Source of the DNA: Phalacrocorax aristotelis
Lineage: Eukaryota; Chordata; Aves; Suliformes; Phalacrocoracidae
Assembly (NCBI RefSeq): GCF_949628215.1
Contig: NC_134280.1
Coordinates: 54,710,621 to 54,774,620 of the forward strand
Length of the DNA: 64,000 nucleotides
Direction: 5' to 3'
The translations under genes and the position numbers were made by a program. This document shows, in pieces, positions 52,049 to 64,000 of the stretch (position 1 is the stretch's first letter; each line of letters starts with the position of its first letter). A model generated the notes under the pieces. That model did not search any database, was not told where the DNA came from, and was given only the letters and a program-made list of their open reading frames with translations.

Positions 52049-55000
52049 CTGGAAAGAGGCAAGTGTGACCTTTCATCAGTGACTGGCAGCTGGTAGCAGA
52101 AGGAAACATGTGGCTCTGCTGGATTTTAAATATACCACAACAAGCACAGGCTTAGGTGTACTTGCAGCATTACAACCGTTAACACTTTCAGTAGGAACCA
52201 TACTGACCATTTGGGACCACTTTAATATAGCATACGTGCATAGGAGATCAGCTTTAGCACCAAGCTCCTGGCCTAAGAAAAAGCCGCAGCGCATGTACAA
52301 GTGGAGCCAAGATGCAAGCCTTTTTGCTGAGGCCAGGGGAACTAAGCTGCTGCAGAAGGAAAAAAGCCTGTTTTTCAGGTGGTTCCTCCTTCCCTGCTTT
52401 GGATGGAAGGTTGGCGGCAAAGCAGACCAACGATCATCCCCTCTAACTATCCAACATGTTTTGCTCATAGGTCACGTGTGGAACAGGAACGCTGGAATCA
52501 GAGCATTCTAGGAACAAAATGTGAAAAAAGATACCAATCCCTCCAAACCCAGACACAAAGCCTGACTGTATGTAGCCAGAAACTCAAAGGCACTCAGGGA
52601 CTAAATCCGGCTTCTACTCCACCTCTGCCCATAGTTAGGAGAAACCTAAGCTGGAAGTAAGCAGCTGGCATATTTCAGGGACTGCACCAATGTGATCTGC
52701 CAACAATTTTATGGCTATTTGCAAGATTCAGATGAACCTTAGCTGGAATCAACCAGTGAAAATAAAATGCCAGCTTCCCTTTGAAGTGCAACACCCCTGA
52801 AAAATGCCAGATGCGAGTGTTGGAACGTACTGCCTATATGTTATTCACTTGCCACTAATCCGTTTGACAAAAAAAATGTCTCAATGTGTTGGTACAGCTG
52901 CTGACTACTAGTTGTCGTGCCAATTGTAGATAACAGGGTCCAAACTGAGTCCAGCTCCTCTGGTCCTCTGGTCCCCAGACCTGCACATGGTGCAGCTGCA
53001 GGCTGTCCCACTTTATCCTGGCAGGGTTAGGGTAGCTGGAAGTTTTCATGCAGCTCTAAAGCATGAAGTGGAGAAAAGAATCTGGGAAGCTGAGTCCTCC
53101 AGCAGGGCACTTGTTTACATTTAAAGCATGATGCTGTAGTGTCAAGGACAGTCACTAAAACCTGCTGCTGGCAGATGTTTCTTCATCGTAATATTCCTGT
53201 GTTGAGGCAGCTCAAAGAAAAGGAAGTGTATCCCTGCCTTTGAGGAGGACCAGATGGGACATCCAGTGAAAGCTCAGCCATGCTGGGATGAGAGAGGAAC
53301 CCACAGGAGGGAGGGGGCTGGTGGGGACCTGGTCTGCAAGGTGAGGCTGGAAAAAATGGACAGTATGAAGGGGAAGGAAGACAAGTGCAAAGGAGGGCAA
53401 TGAGAAGCTGATGTTTCACAGAGCTATTACACATCATGGGCACAGCACTGAGGAAACCAAGGAGGGATTTAGGACAAGAGCTGTTTATAGTTTTATAGCG
53501 CAGGAAAGGTTAGAGCCCTGGGGGCAGTAAGCAGAAGGGTGGTTCACCCTAGCAATGAGAAGTGGTTTTTCCTTCAAAGGCATTATATGGACAGTTCTGG
53601 GATAGGGAACTGAAGAATGTGTTTTCCTTCATGCAGGCAGCTGGCAAAAAAGAGGAGGAGAAGAGGAGGGCAGGACGTGGCAGCCAAGCAGAAACTCAGA
53701 AAGGCAGGAGTTTTGTGATATGTGGTGAGGCTGGTCACAAACAAGAGAGTCAGCTCCCAGGTTTGCTCATTCAACACCCACAAATCAAACCAGGAACTGG
53801 GGAAACCTGTGAGAGCTGCACAGGGAAGGGGGTGCATTCCTCTTGCATTTCTCAGCCTTTGGCTCGACCCTCCCAACCACATCAGGCAGAGCAGCCCCTC
53901 TCCTCTCTGTCCTCTTCCTTCCCCCTCCCTGCCCCTTGAGTTTCCCCTCAGGCTGGCAATAAATCCTTTTTGTTAGTCCCCGTCTTCTTCACCAAAAGCA
54001 TAAATTGTTTCTAAGTGCCTGCTATCAAAGGAGATGGGTGTTAACACTGTAAAGTATCTTCTACATGCAGTAAGATACTAGTCAGAGAATAGCATGTTAT
54101 TAGTAGACTGAAACAGCAAAAATGAAAAAAACTCAAGAGTGCCAGGAGTAGGTTCCCAGGCTCTCACTTCCCTATAAAGTAATGGACAAATGTCCTTTTA
54201 TAAACTCATTGTCTCAAAAGCTATTCAAATCAGCCCAGTTCCCAACCCTATTTTTTTTTTAGCCTGAAAGACATCGAAATTGAACAGAAAGTACATTTTT
54301 ATCTAGTATTTCCTCTTATTCTCCTGAAATTTCAAATTCCCACAAACGATGACGTCAAAAGGTTGAATATTGTCAGTTGTCAACAACAGCAGCCTGCTGA
54401 GTTTTAAATAGGAGAAAATACGTTTTGCGGGAGAGGTGAAGGATGAAGTGGGGTGGTATGCTTTATCTGCTAACAGCTGAAATGCAAATGTTAACACTTC
54501 ACTACAGAAGATGGTAGCCTGGATTAGCATGAATGGAATCAGGCAGGAGACAGCCAGGATGAAGGGTGAGATTTTCAAAATGCTCCAAGAGAGCTTTTCT
54601 TCTCCTTAAGAAGAAAAATGTGCCTAAACCCTCAAAGCACCACTTCTCAGTTATGAGACTAGTGTTGAAAAACCATCTTATTTGCAGATTAAAATAAAAT
54701 TAACCAGTTTCTGAATTGCCGTGACTGGTTGACCTGCCTCTAGCGCTAAATTGGAGAGGCAACTCAGAGATATCCCAGCTACGTGGGAATGGAGAAGTTC
54801 AGAACAGTCCATGTACAAAAACGGTCACAGTGAGGATCAGGCTTTGAATGTTTTCCAAGCCACAGCTCAAGGACCAATTCCAGGAGGCAAAAACAAAGCA
54901 CAAGCTGCCAGGCTGAGGCAACCTGCACTAAGCTGGGCACCCCTGTTAAGAGGTGGGAATGGTGGGAATGCCAACACTAAGCACAGAGGGGATGACACCC

Positions 55001-56276
55001 CAAAAGAAAGCTGGAGCTCCTCAGCAACATGCCCAAGGTTCAGCCAGACAGATACAATCCTCAGGGCTTAATTTAAACCCCACCAAAACCAGTAAAAATT
55101 TTTACATGAACTTTTAATGAGATTGGGATAAGCCCTTGGGAAGCAGGATTAAAACCAGATTCAGAGCATTTAGCCTTTCATGTCTGGCATTTCACACACT
55201 TCCCTCTCATAAAGAGCGAGATTGTGGGAATCCCAGAATAAAACCAAATACTAACCTTATGAGAGGGGGAAAAATAAGTCTTTGACTTTCATAGCTGACA
55301 GCAGCACATGTCAGAAAAGTTTCCTCGTCTCACCACACTTTCCAGTGGGCCAGTCACAGCACCCAGTTAATGGTGGGTGATACATGAGATCCCTGTGCTG
55401 GTTGAATTAACTTCAGAAACCCCACCAGTCACTTTAGCGAAGGACTTAACTGCTGATGATTTTTTGTGACAGTCCAAGGCCAGGGAGAGTGTTGGCTGCA
55501 GGCAGGTTCAACGTGGCTTTAAATGATTAATCTAAATCATTATGTTCTAGTCTGCAAACTAGCAAAATAAAACAAGCTTGTTTTGCTCTGGGAGATGTGG
55601 ATCTTTCTATAGAGAAAACAGGCCACTATGGTAAGGTTTGTCCTTGATTCCCCGTCATTTACACGCCTTGCAGAACAGACATGTCTTGTACAACAGGCTG
55701 CATGATTCATACTGATGGACCTGCAAGTAGGACAAGATTTCTGATGCTTTGGTTTCTAGCATCCACTTAAACGCCTCCCCCAGGCTACAGGCTGTCTATC
55801 AAAACAAAAGGGTCCTCTCCAGCTGTTCTTCACTGAGGACCTTTGCACCATATGTCCTATTTCTGATCCTTGTAGCAAAGGGCTGACATATCTCCCTGCA
55901 GAGAGAGAGTAGGTAGATACTTCCCTTAGCTTCATGGGAGCTGCAGAGTACTGTGAGCATTTCCTTCTTTTACCCAGGCATCCTGCCCATGCCCCCTTCC
56001 CAGTTCCAGCCAGCTGAGATGCTGTGAGCACATGACAGGGAACCAAACCTGCCCCAACTACCACTCTGACCTCAAGAGAAGCTCAGGAGAAAGACTCACC
56101 CATAGTGTGACTCCTCTAACCATGATGGACGTTAGTCAAGGGATGACTGATTCCCACTGCCTGGGGCTTAAGTTGTACACTAATAAACAAAACATGTGGC
56201 CCAGCAACTCATTACTAAATAAAGAGAATAACAGCTGGACACTGTGGCATCCCTTTAGGACTGACACCGCACTCAC
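52049..56276. other. TMEM86A intron
   Basis: The intron lies between the acceptor (minus strand) at 52049-52050 and the donor GT (minus strand) at 56275-56276. No exon or recognisable repeat was seen. Several short open frames on both strands are chance. Confidence 0.8.
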
Positions 56277-56541
56277 CATGAATGAAGTAGCCCTGCTCCT
56301 GCCAGATGAGAAAGGCGTCTCCCACTGCCGAGAATATGAGTCCTGCTAGGATGCGGCTGGCACTCCGGTGTGACACTAAGAAATTAATTCCATGAGCCAG
56401 GAGGAAAACCCACAGGCAGAAGATGGGCAGACATTTGATGAGGGCACTGAACCAGGAGGGGCTAGAAGTTGGCAGCCAGAGGACAAAATAGACACAAGTG
56501 GCTTTAAAGAAGGGCACCAGTTTGGGGCCTTCACTCTTCAC
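56277..56541 (-). CDS. TMEM86A: TMEM86A second coding exon
   Basis: On the minus strand, acceptor TGTTTCTTTTAG is followed by KSEGPKLVPFFKATCVYFVL, WLPTSSPSWFSALIKCLPIF, CLWVFLLAHGINFL and SAVGDAFLIWQEQGYFIH, then donor GTGAGT. These are the first membrane segments of the lysoplasmalogenase. GDAFLIWQ..YF.HG is characteristic, and the aspartate is among the conserved polar residues of the family. The exon begins with a GTG valine codon in phase 0. This is not a start: mammalian TMEM86A has a few more residues encoded by a first exon, which was not identified here. There are no stops. Confidence 0.94.
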
Positions 56542-59500
56542 CTAAAAGAAACAAATATTAAAAAAAGGGAAATTAATAGGATCAACAGAAGCATCAGTGG
56601 AATAAAGAACTGTCTCCCTCCATTTGAAAGCTGCTCTTTCATGTACACTGTCATCTAGCAGCATTTCTATCCTGAGAAAGGCTGGTTGAACTTGACCATG
56701 ATCCTCAGCCTAGACCTTTGTGACCCACTCTGCTGAAAACACTTCTTGGCTGGCAGGAGGGGTTTTGGGTGGTGGAGATGGCGGAAGTTTTAGATACCTT
56801 TTCTCTTTATTTGTTCTACTGAAAACATTTAGGCCATGAGTCAAATTCCTCTCGTGGTCCTTGCCACCTATCTTGTGTTTAGACTAACCCGTTCTATACA
56901 CCTTTCCTGTAGCTGCAAAAATACTGCACTCCCCAGGAATATCCTAATAGTAATCAAGCCAATAAAAGTGCAAATCTTCCCTCCCATTTTGGTGAATCCA
57001 CTTGCTTATCACCCTGAGGAAACCAGCTCTCTTCTAGGCCATTCTCTCTCCTGCCCTGTAGCCTCATGCCTGGAGCTTGCTGTTGGCACCACCACATGAT
57101 TTCAAAACTCATCATATAAACCTCCCAGGTGAGGAGGTCACTTCCTAAGCTGACTAATATCAACACCAGTCACATGTTGCTTTGTTCTAGCTTTACACTA
57201 ATAATATACTGCCCATATTGCAGGAAATATTTTGACTGAGGGCTCTGTTGTGTAAATCCAGACACAAAAATGCAGCATGAGCAGTAGGCTACTCATAACA
57301 AAGCCACAGCAGAGGCAGGGCGCACAGCTACACACTCCACAAGCTGGGTCTGCTCTTACCATACACTTAGCTGAGACCACCCTGGACAGTGGGAAGATAC
57401 ACACTGTGTTCACCTGCTTTCTGTGATATTTCTGCGTTTTAGTGCAGGTGGGAAAAACCTGCCAGGAGAAACAAAGCTACAATTTTATTTTCTCCTGGAG
57501 TGCAGCTGAGGGCCAAAACAAAGAGGAAAGGAAGAGAGTGTGATTGCCTCATGTGCCTGCAATGTTGATCAGGTACGTCCTGGGGTCTTTTAGGAGGCCT
57601 GTTTCCTCCTGCAGCTATGGCAGTGCAACCTCCAGAGCTCTCCTGCAAGCAGGGGTTCACTCTCACTCTTCTAATCAATTTGGTCAAGCAATATTTACTT
57701 GCTTACAATCACAACAACTTGCCACTAGTCATGGCCAAAGCACTCAGAGGCCTCATGCACTGGAGGAGGACATGGTGAAAAATTGAGGCATGAGAACTGG
57801 ATTGACACTGCAAAGTCCATCAAAATCTGAACATCCACATGTGACACTGGGGTTGCTTATCTCATGCAAAGAGCCTGTGCTCCAAAACCCTGCAGAAGAA
57901 ACATTGGTCTTTTTTTCCAAATCACTTGGCCCTATTTCTGCTTCTTGCATCACGGGACATTGCCATGACACTAAACCAGCATCCATCTTCCTTTGATGCA
58001 ATGTGCCTTGGTGCAGATACCTAGAATGGCTGAAGGCCGCACAGCAAATATCTCCATACTTACGATGCTCATTTAATAAAGCCTAAACTCATCAAAATTC
58101 AGGAGCTTTTACAGACAGAAGCAAAGAGAATCAGGTGAAGCTGGAAGACAGAGGCAGAGGTGGTGGAGGGCATCTTCACACGCAATATCTAAAAAGCGAA
58201 TGCAATCTCTGAAGCAGCAAGACCGTAAATAAAGGGCATCCCAAGAAGACAGTGTTTTCAAAATTGTTCTCACATCTGATGGAAAGTTCCCAGGTATATC
58301 AGCAGTTTCTTAGCAGTACGATATTTCATTATTCCTCTTTACATTATTCATAGGCTATTGTCAACACAATTTTTAAACACTCCATTAAACAACCAGGCTA
58401 CACAATTCACTCACAAAAGGACACCAGCAAGCCGTTAATTTCTTGTACTACATGGGGAGCCCATCATGAGTTTTCTACTTAGGCTGTCTAAATTAATCAC
58501 CATTTACCACCTCTTGTCTACATTCCTTGGGAGAATTCTGGCAGCAGATAAGAAATGAACTTGAAATAAAAGTCATAAAAGCCCACGTAGTCTCACAGCA
58601 CTGCAGGTGCCTGGGAACTATCAAGTGTCAAAGAGGAAGAGTAGAGCGAAGCCTCCCCCTCCTTCAGACCCAGCACCTTGCCCTTCCAAAGTGACACATC
58701 AGGCTCAGGCTATCCCCAACCACCTCCAAAGCTGGTGCCCGGCTCCAGCTCTGCCTCCTCCCCTTGTGTGCCTCTTTATTAAAAATGTAGTTGATCCCAT
58801 TCATCCTCTCACAGTTTCAGGCAATAGGTGGCAGCACTTCTGGCAATGTTTCCTCCTCTCCCCCCCAGTTGTGGAGGTTCCGCACCACACCATAACAAGC
58901 CCAAGATCTTCAGCACCTTCAAGAAAAATATCAACCTCCAGAGCTACGAAGTGCAAAAGATTTTTCAGCATCAGCAGTGGTCCAGGTCCCTGTAACAGTC
59001 TCAGCTAAGGGTAGGTAGTTTTGTACCTCTGAAAACAAACGTTTATGATGAAAGATATAGTTCAAGTTCAGCCTTGTTTGCAACACATCACAGAAGCACT
59101 GTTAGAAGCATACAGGAGCATATTTGGGTTAATAAACACATGAATTTTCATTTAATACCCCATATTGAAACACCTGCTATGAGCAGTTACCATTACAGTC
59201 ACAGCTTGCCCTCCCCTGTGTGCATGCATGATGAGACAGGTTTTAATTATACTTGTCATTTTCCCCAGGAACCTTGACTTACTGAATATAAGATATGCAC
59301 TTGTGCAGAAAGATTATGTTTGCTTGGTGAACTTAAAATTACCATTTCTTACTATCTAAATGGGAATTTCCCAAGCCCAGCTAGCCTTATCTTAAAATAA
59401 TCATTTGTATTATTTCCATTCTAATAACAGTCAAGGAATTTTTCAGGCATAAGTGGTCATATTCCAGTCTCAGTTACTCACCCATAACCCTGGAATTTAC

Positions 59501-60556
59501 AGTGTTACAGAGTCCTTTGTAGAAGAATAACCTTGTATATCTAGAAGGGCTACAGGCTTCTCATCATTAACGCTTTATTCCTTTACACTTTTGCTACAAG
59601 TATACTTCAGATGAGTTATTTCCAAACACGTCCTCGCCAATTACTGAATGCTGCAGCTCAGTGGAGCCCCTGTGCTGGCTCCGACCAAAATGAGTGCCCA
59701 ATGAGGGACACCACTTGCTGAGACAGAGGTACTTACGCACCTAAGGGCTGGGCAGCACATCCTGCTGAGATGGTGTGGCACTGGAAATACTTGGGACAAG
59801 CCTCCCATGAAAATCTGAGGCAACCAGAGGATGAGGCTGGGGAACTGCCCTCTGTTTGGCCATGTGGCTGAGGCTTGGCCAGAGGTGATGGGGCAACTTA
59901 CCACCTGGAGGACAAGTCACGGCTGGTATTGGGAAACCACATACCAACATAAGTGGCGGCTGTGGGTTGAGCAAAGCCAAGAACATAATCCATGACTGGA
60001 CTTGCCTGTACCTCAGGGCAAGGAACATTATTTCTTGGCTGCATGGATAAATTGCATCAAGCCACCCATCTCCTTTGCACCTGTGTCTCAGAGACAGAAC
60101 GTGAGATGGGGCTGTGCCATGGTGTTGGAAAAGAAAGCACCTGATGCATGTGACAAGGTCCTTTTTGCTAACATATGTGATTCTTATGGCTTTAAGCTGG
60201 GTTTTGCCATTTTGTTACAAATTCTATTGCATTTTTCTTCCCACTTCTTTCCTTCTTCCACTGCTAATTTACTCTGGGCTGAAATGCAGTACAGAAAACA
60301 TCTTGAATACAATGATAAGACAGTATTTCCAAGTTTTGAATTTCTAAACTGAACATTTTCTCAACTGCTACGACTATTAAGTTACTTGGAGTCTTTACAA
60401 ATTAGTTTAAATTGCCATAAAGCCACTATCTCTGTATTTGTGGAATTATAGTGAAAGTACCATTTATTAAATTATCTGTACCCAAGCAAATCCAATTAAA
60501 ACCCCCAAGACTTAGGCAGACTAGGAGGAAGTTGTGTCATGGCTTTCACCAAAATA
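56542..60556. other. TMEM86A first intron or upstream; nothing recognised
   Basis: The short first coding exon of TMEM86A should lie on the minus strand at higher coordinates than 56541. I saw no segment encoding the expected short leader next to a donor and no CpG-rich promoter in this stretch. One ATG directly followed by GTAAGA (minus strand, 57358-57362) would be phase-compatible but has no other support. Confidence 0.5.
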
Positions 60557-60617
60557 CTTTGGACCAGATGATCTCCAGAAGTCCTTTCCAACCTCAACCA
60601 TTCTGTGATTCTGTGAT
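60557..60617 (+). mobile_element. CR1 LINE 3' tail fragment
   Basis: TTGGACCAGATGATCTCCAG, then TCCTTTCCAACCTCAACC and ATTCTGTGATTCTGTG, is a CR1 3' end in the + direction, about 60 bases long. It abuts directly the tail of the long minus-strand CR1. Confidence 0.85.
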
Positions 60618-62372
60618 CATAGAATCACAGGTTGGAAGGAACCTCAGGGATCATCTAGTCCAACCTTTCCAGGAAGAGCACAGTCTAAACAAGATGGCCC
60701 AGCACCCTGTCCAGACGACCCTTGAAGGTGTCCAACATGGCCGAGTCAACCACTTCCCTGGGGAGATTATTCCAATGGTTGACTGTCCTCACTGTGAAAA
60801 ATTTCCCTCTGGTGTCCAATCAGAATCTCCCCAAGAGCAACTTGTGTCCATTCCCCCTTGTCCTCTCCATGTGACTCCGTGTAAAAAGGGAGTCTCCATC
60901 TTCTTTGTAGCTGCCCCTTAAGTACTGGTACACGGTGATGAGATCCCCTCTGAGCCTCCTTTTCTCAAGGCTGAATGAACCCAGTTCTCCCAGCCTATCC
61001 TCGTATGGCAGGCTTCCCAGTCCTTTGATCATCTCGGTGGCCCTTCTCTGGACCCCTTCCAGCCTGTCCACATCCTTTTTGTAGAGCAGGGACCAGAACT
61101 GTACACAGCACTCCAGGTGTGGCCTGACAAGCGCTGAGTAGAGTGGGATAATGACTTCTTTAGCCCTGCTGGCGATGCCCTTTTTGATGCAACCCAGCAT
61201 CCTGTTGGCCTTCCTGGCCGCAGCAGCACACTGCTTGCTCATGTTGAGCTTTCTGTCCACCAGGACCCCCAGGCCCCTTTCCACAGAGCTGCCCTCCAGC
61301 CAGGTGGATCCCAGTCTCTGCTGCACTCCCAGATTATGTGTTCCCAGGTGCATGACCTTACACTTATCCTTGTTGAACTTCATAAGGTTCTTGCTGGCCC
61401 ACTCTTCCAGACTATGCAGATCTCCCTGCAGAGCAGCTCTCCCTTCTGGAGTGTCTACTTCCCCACTCAACTTGGTGTCATCAGCAAAATTCATCAGGCT
61501 ACACTTGATGCCGTTATCCAGATCACTTATAAAGATGTTGAATAACATTGGGCCCAGTATTGATCCCTGGGGCGCTCCACTTGTGACAGGTTGCCACTTG
61601 GAAAAGAAGCTATTTATCACCATCCTTTGGGTGCGGCCTGTCAGCCAGTTCCCCACCCACTGCACAGACCACTTGCCTAGGCCATAACGCATTAATTTCT
61701 CCAGGCGGAGACTGTGGGGGACCATATCAAAGGCCTTGGAAAAGTCCAGGTAGACAATGTCCACCGCCCACCCCATGTCAACCAGGCAAGTCACTTTGTC
61801 ATAGAAGCCCACCAGGTTTGTCAAGCACAATCTGCCCTTAGTGAAGCCATGTTGGCTTTTCCCAATCACGTGCTTCATTTGACTTGAGAGGGCCCCCAGG
61901 AGGATTCATTCCATAACTTTGCCAGGGATGGAAGTAAGGCTGATGGACCTATAATTACCCAGATCCTGCCTCAAGCCTTTCTTGTAGATAGGGGTAACAT
62001 TTGCCTTCCTCCAGTCCTCTGGGGCATCCCCCGTTCTCCAGGACTTCTCGAAGATTACGAAGAGTGGCCTTGCGGTGATGTCAGCCAGCTCTCTCAACAC
62101 CCTCGGGTGGATGGCGTCAGGGCCCATTGGTTTGTAGGGGTCAAGCTCCTGTAGTAATTCATGTACTAACTCTTCCTTCACTGATGGTGGGTTGGCGTTT
62201 GGATCAATCAGCAATTTCGTTCCCAAAGCCTGGGACCCAACAGTGTTGGTAAAGACAGAGGTGAAGAAGGTGTTGAGGACCTCTGCCTTTTCAGCATCAT
62301 TGGTGATTGACTCTTCTTTTCCATTTAACAGTGGGCCTATGTTTTCCTCCTTTTTCTGCTTGTGGTTGACAT
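60618..62372 (-). mobile_element. CR1 LINE copy B, partial ORF2
   Basis: A 5'-truncated CR1 on the minus strand, from the start of the RT region (VNHKQKKEENIGPLLNGKEE) to the 3' tail near 60618. ORF2 parts are 61906-62372 and 60820-61878. Motifs include DFSKAFDMVPH, TSGAPQGSILGP, FADD (about 61477-61488) and the C-terminal region CIKKGIASRAKEV with RRATEMIKGLGSLPYEDRLG, which copy A lacks. Stops: TGA at 61906-61908 (complement) after GKVME, exactly as in copy A; and TGA at 60820-60822 (complement), where copy A has CGA. By eye the shared protein stretches differ at only a few residues. Confidence 0.95.
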
Positions 62373-64000
62373 GTCTGATCTTCACACAGAGCATGGTATT
62401 GGCACATGCAGCTCTATGGAGGCCCAGGGCTTGGATATCCACTTTCCTGTTAGGGATTCATAAGTTTACAATATCCCATCTTGTTTTGTCTGTTCTTATT
62501 CTGCTCCAGTTTGAATTATTGCTCATTTCTTTGTTGCTGTTGTTCAAGAGTGACAGATGATGCTATCACACAAGTATTCCAACCATGCTGTCATTTGGTA
62601 TTGTTGTAAGATGTCTTGAGACTTTAGGCTAGCTGATGAAGAAAGACTCTTACAGAAGTGGCAGACCTGAAGAAGTAGCTCTGGGTAATAAGGACTGACA
62701 AAAGTTCCCAACATGCAATATATAAGATATAGCACACAAAGATGACCAAAAGCTTCATACAACAGCTTCTAAGCTATAGCTTCAATTAGTTATTGGAGAT
62801 TTCGACCAAAGCCCAGGGGGTCCCCATGGGATAATCTCTTCCTGCGCCTCCCCGCTATGCAGCACTAGGAGATGCTCATGATTCACATCTATATAAACCA
62901 ATATTCACTAGGGGATATGACCTGGGGAACATCTATGCTGATCCTCAGCAGCACAGACAGCCTGTCCTGAGTGCTGAAAGCACATAAGCAAGCCAAAAAA
63001 TTTACAGCTAGCTCCTCTACCCAAGAATAAGCTGCAACCACAGAGGAATAGCTACATTTGTAAGCCAGTGCCATGATTTTCTTTAACACATTGGAGCCAG
63101 TTGTCTGTATCTACCTCACAAGTGGGATGAAGAAAATCCAGCTGCCACATGGACGGATACATCTTGCTCCTGAGGTATAGAAGAACATCAGAAGCTTGTT
63201 GCTTTGAAATGCTAAGTCGGACAAAGTTCACTGTTCCTAAGCCTCACGCTGGTCCCAGGAAACAATGTGGAGTATCAAATAATGCTCTTCTCTCCACAAA
63301 TCCCCTAAATAAGCCTGCACAGAAAATGAGTATACAGCCTATTCCAGACACCAGCAGTGTGACAACCTGCTGGGGGGATATGGCTTACGCCCATTGGGCT
63401 GTAAAATGCTGCTTTCCAGGAAAAGTGGTTTTTTTTAATAATAATACCCCAGCTATTCCACTGAGCAACACTTGAGCACAACTGTGCACACTGGCCAAAA
63501 AAAGCTGGGCTGTTGTCCTCTGCCCATCCCTCCCGGTGGTCTTGGCTGGCTGAGTACCGTTTTGTATATCCATGGCTGAGTTGTTTCTTGTGGCTTCTAG
63601 CATCCTGAATCATGGATCCTGCCCTGATTCTGCTCTACTGTGACAATAGCTCTTGCCCCCAGTTGTTCACCAATAAATATTTATGTGGCTTTGTTGCCAT
63701 GTGTTATGCTGCCACTGCAAGCCCATGAATTCTCATTCCCCAGAATATGTGGCTCTTTCCAAGACTCTGACAATCCTCTGTGCAGTCTGAGTCATAGAGG
63801 GAAAGCTGCTTCAGCCTGGGGATGGACCACAGTTAGGACAAAGTATATATATATATATATATATATATAATGTGCCACAGGCTCTCATCTACAGAGCAAT
63901 GGGGAACAAATACAACTCCCCATCAGGCTGAACCTACAGAAAACCCATCTTTGTGCTGAACCAAAATGAATAGACCATAAGGAGAAGTCCATGTGTGCAC
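62373..64000. other. Unassigned sequence with a (TA)n microsatellite
   Basis: No gene was recognised between the CR1 5' end and the end of the window. The frames at 63149-63475 and 63305-63613 overlap on opposite strands and show no known motif. A (TA)n run lies at 63844-63869. Confidence 0.5.
63844..63869. repeat. (TA)n microsatellite
   Basis: A pure TA dinucleotide run of 13 units. Confidence 0.95.

Noticed and set aside
57358..57362. Minus-strand ATG directly followed by a GTAAGA donor as TMEM86A exon 1
   Set aside because: It is phase-compatible but would replace the conserved leader by a single methionine, and there is no promoter or other support.

Overview
This is eukaryotic DNA, very probably from a bird. 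It has spliced exons in AG/GT introns, several copies of the CR1 LINE with the 8-base tail repeat typical of amniote CR1, and a solo LTR of a kind common in birds. Gene content and order match the vertebrate block PTPN5 - IGSF22 - TMEM86A (human 11p15.1, read in reverse). There is no prokaryotic or viral gene set, no CRISPR array, and no tRNA or rRNA gene that I could recognise.

Layout. (1) 1-8380, + strand: the last three coding exons of PTPN5 (STEP tyrosine phosphatase), carrying the WPD loop, the split HC...GIGRTG active-site loop and the Q loop. All are intact, and the 3'UTR follows to about 9.4 kb or further. (2) About 13.7/18.8 kb to 43.4 kb, + strand: a string of Ig and fibronectin-III exons in the order expected of IGSF22, a myosin-binding-protein-C relative. 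Almost every exon has in-frame stops, frameshifts or lost core tryptophans, although many splice sites survive. I read it as a unitary pseudogene of IGSF22. A young CR1 copy (27.65-29.58 kb) and a solo ERVL-type LTR with a perfect 5-base target duplication (37.07-37.68 kb) sit in its introns. (3) 43.4-51.6 kb: intergenic DNA or TMEM86A 3'UTR, with an old L3/MIR-like relic and a strong 59-nt hairpin. (4) 51,621-56,541, - strand: two intact exons of TMEM86A (lysoplasmalogenase), which together encode nearly the whole protein. The short first coding exon was not found. (5) 56.5-64 kb: no gene seen, but a second CR1 copy lies on the - strand. It is almost identical to the first, in inverted orientation, and inserted tail-to-tail against an older CR1 end.

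The three genes do not form one pathway. PTPN5 and TMEM86A look functional and bracket the dead IGSF22, so the main story is loss of a muscle-type Ig/Fn3 gene inside an otherwise conserved block. The second story is two near-identical CR1 copies that share the same stop codon in the reverse transcriptase. Exon limits come from splice motifs and family resemblance read by eye, without alignment software.
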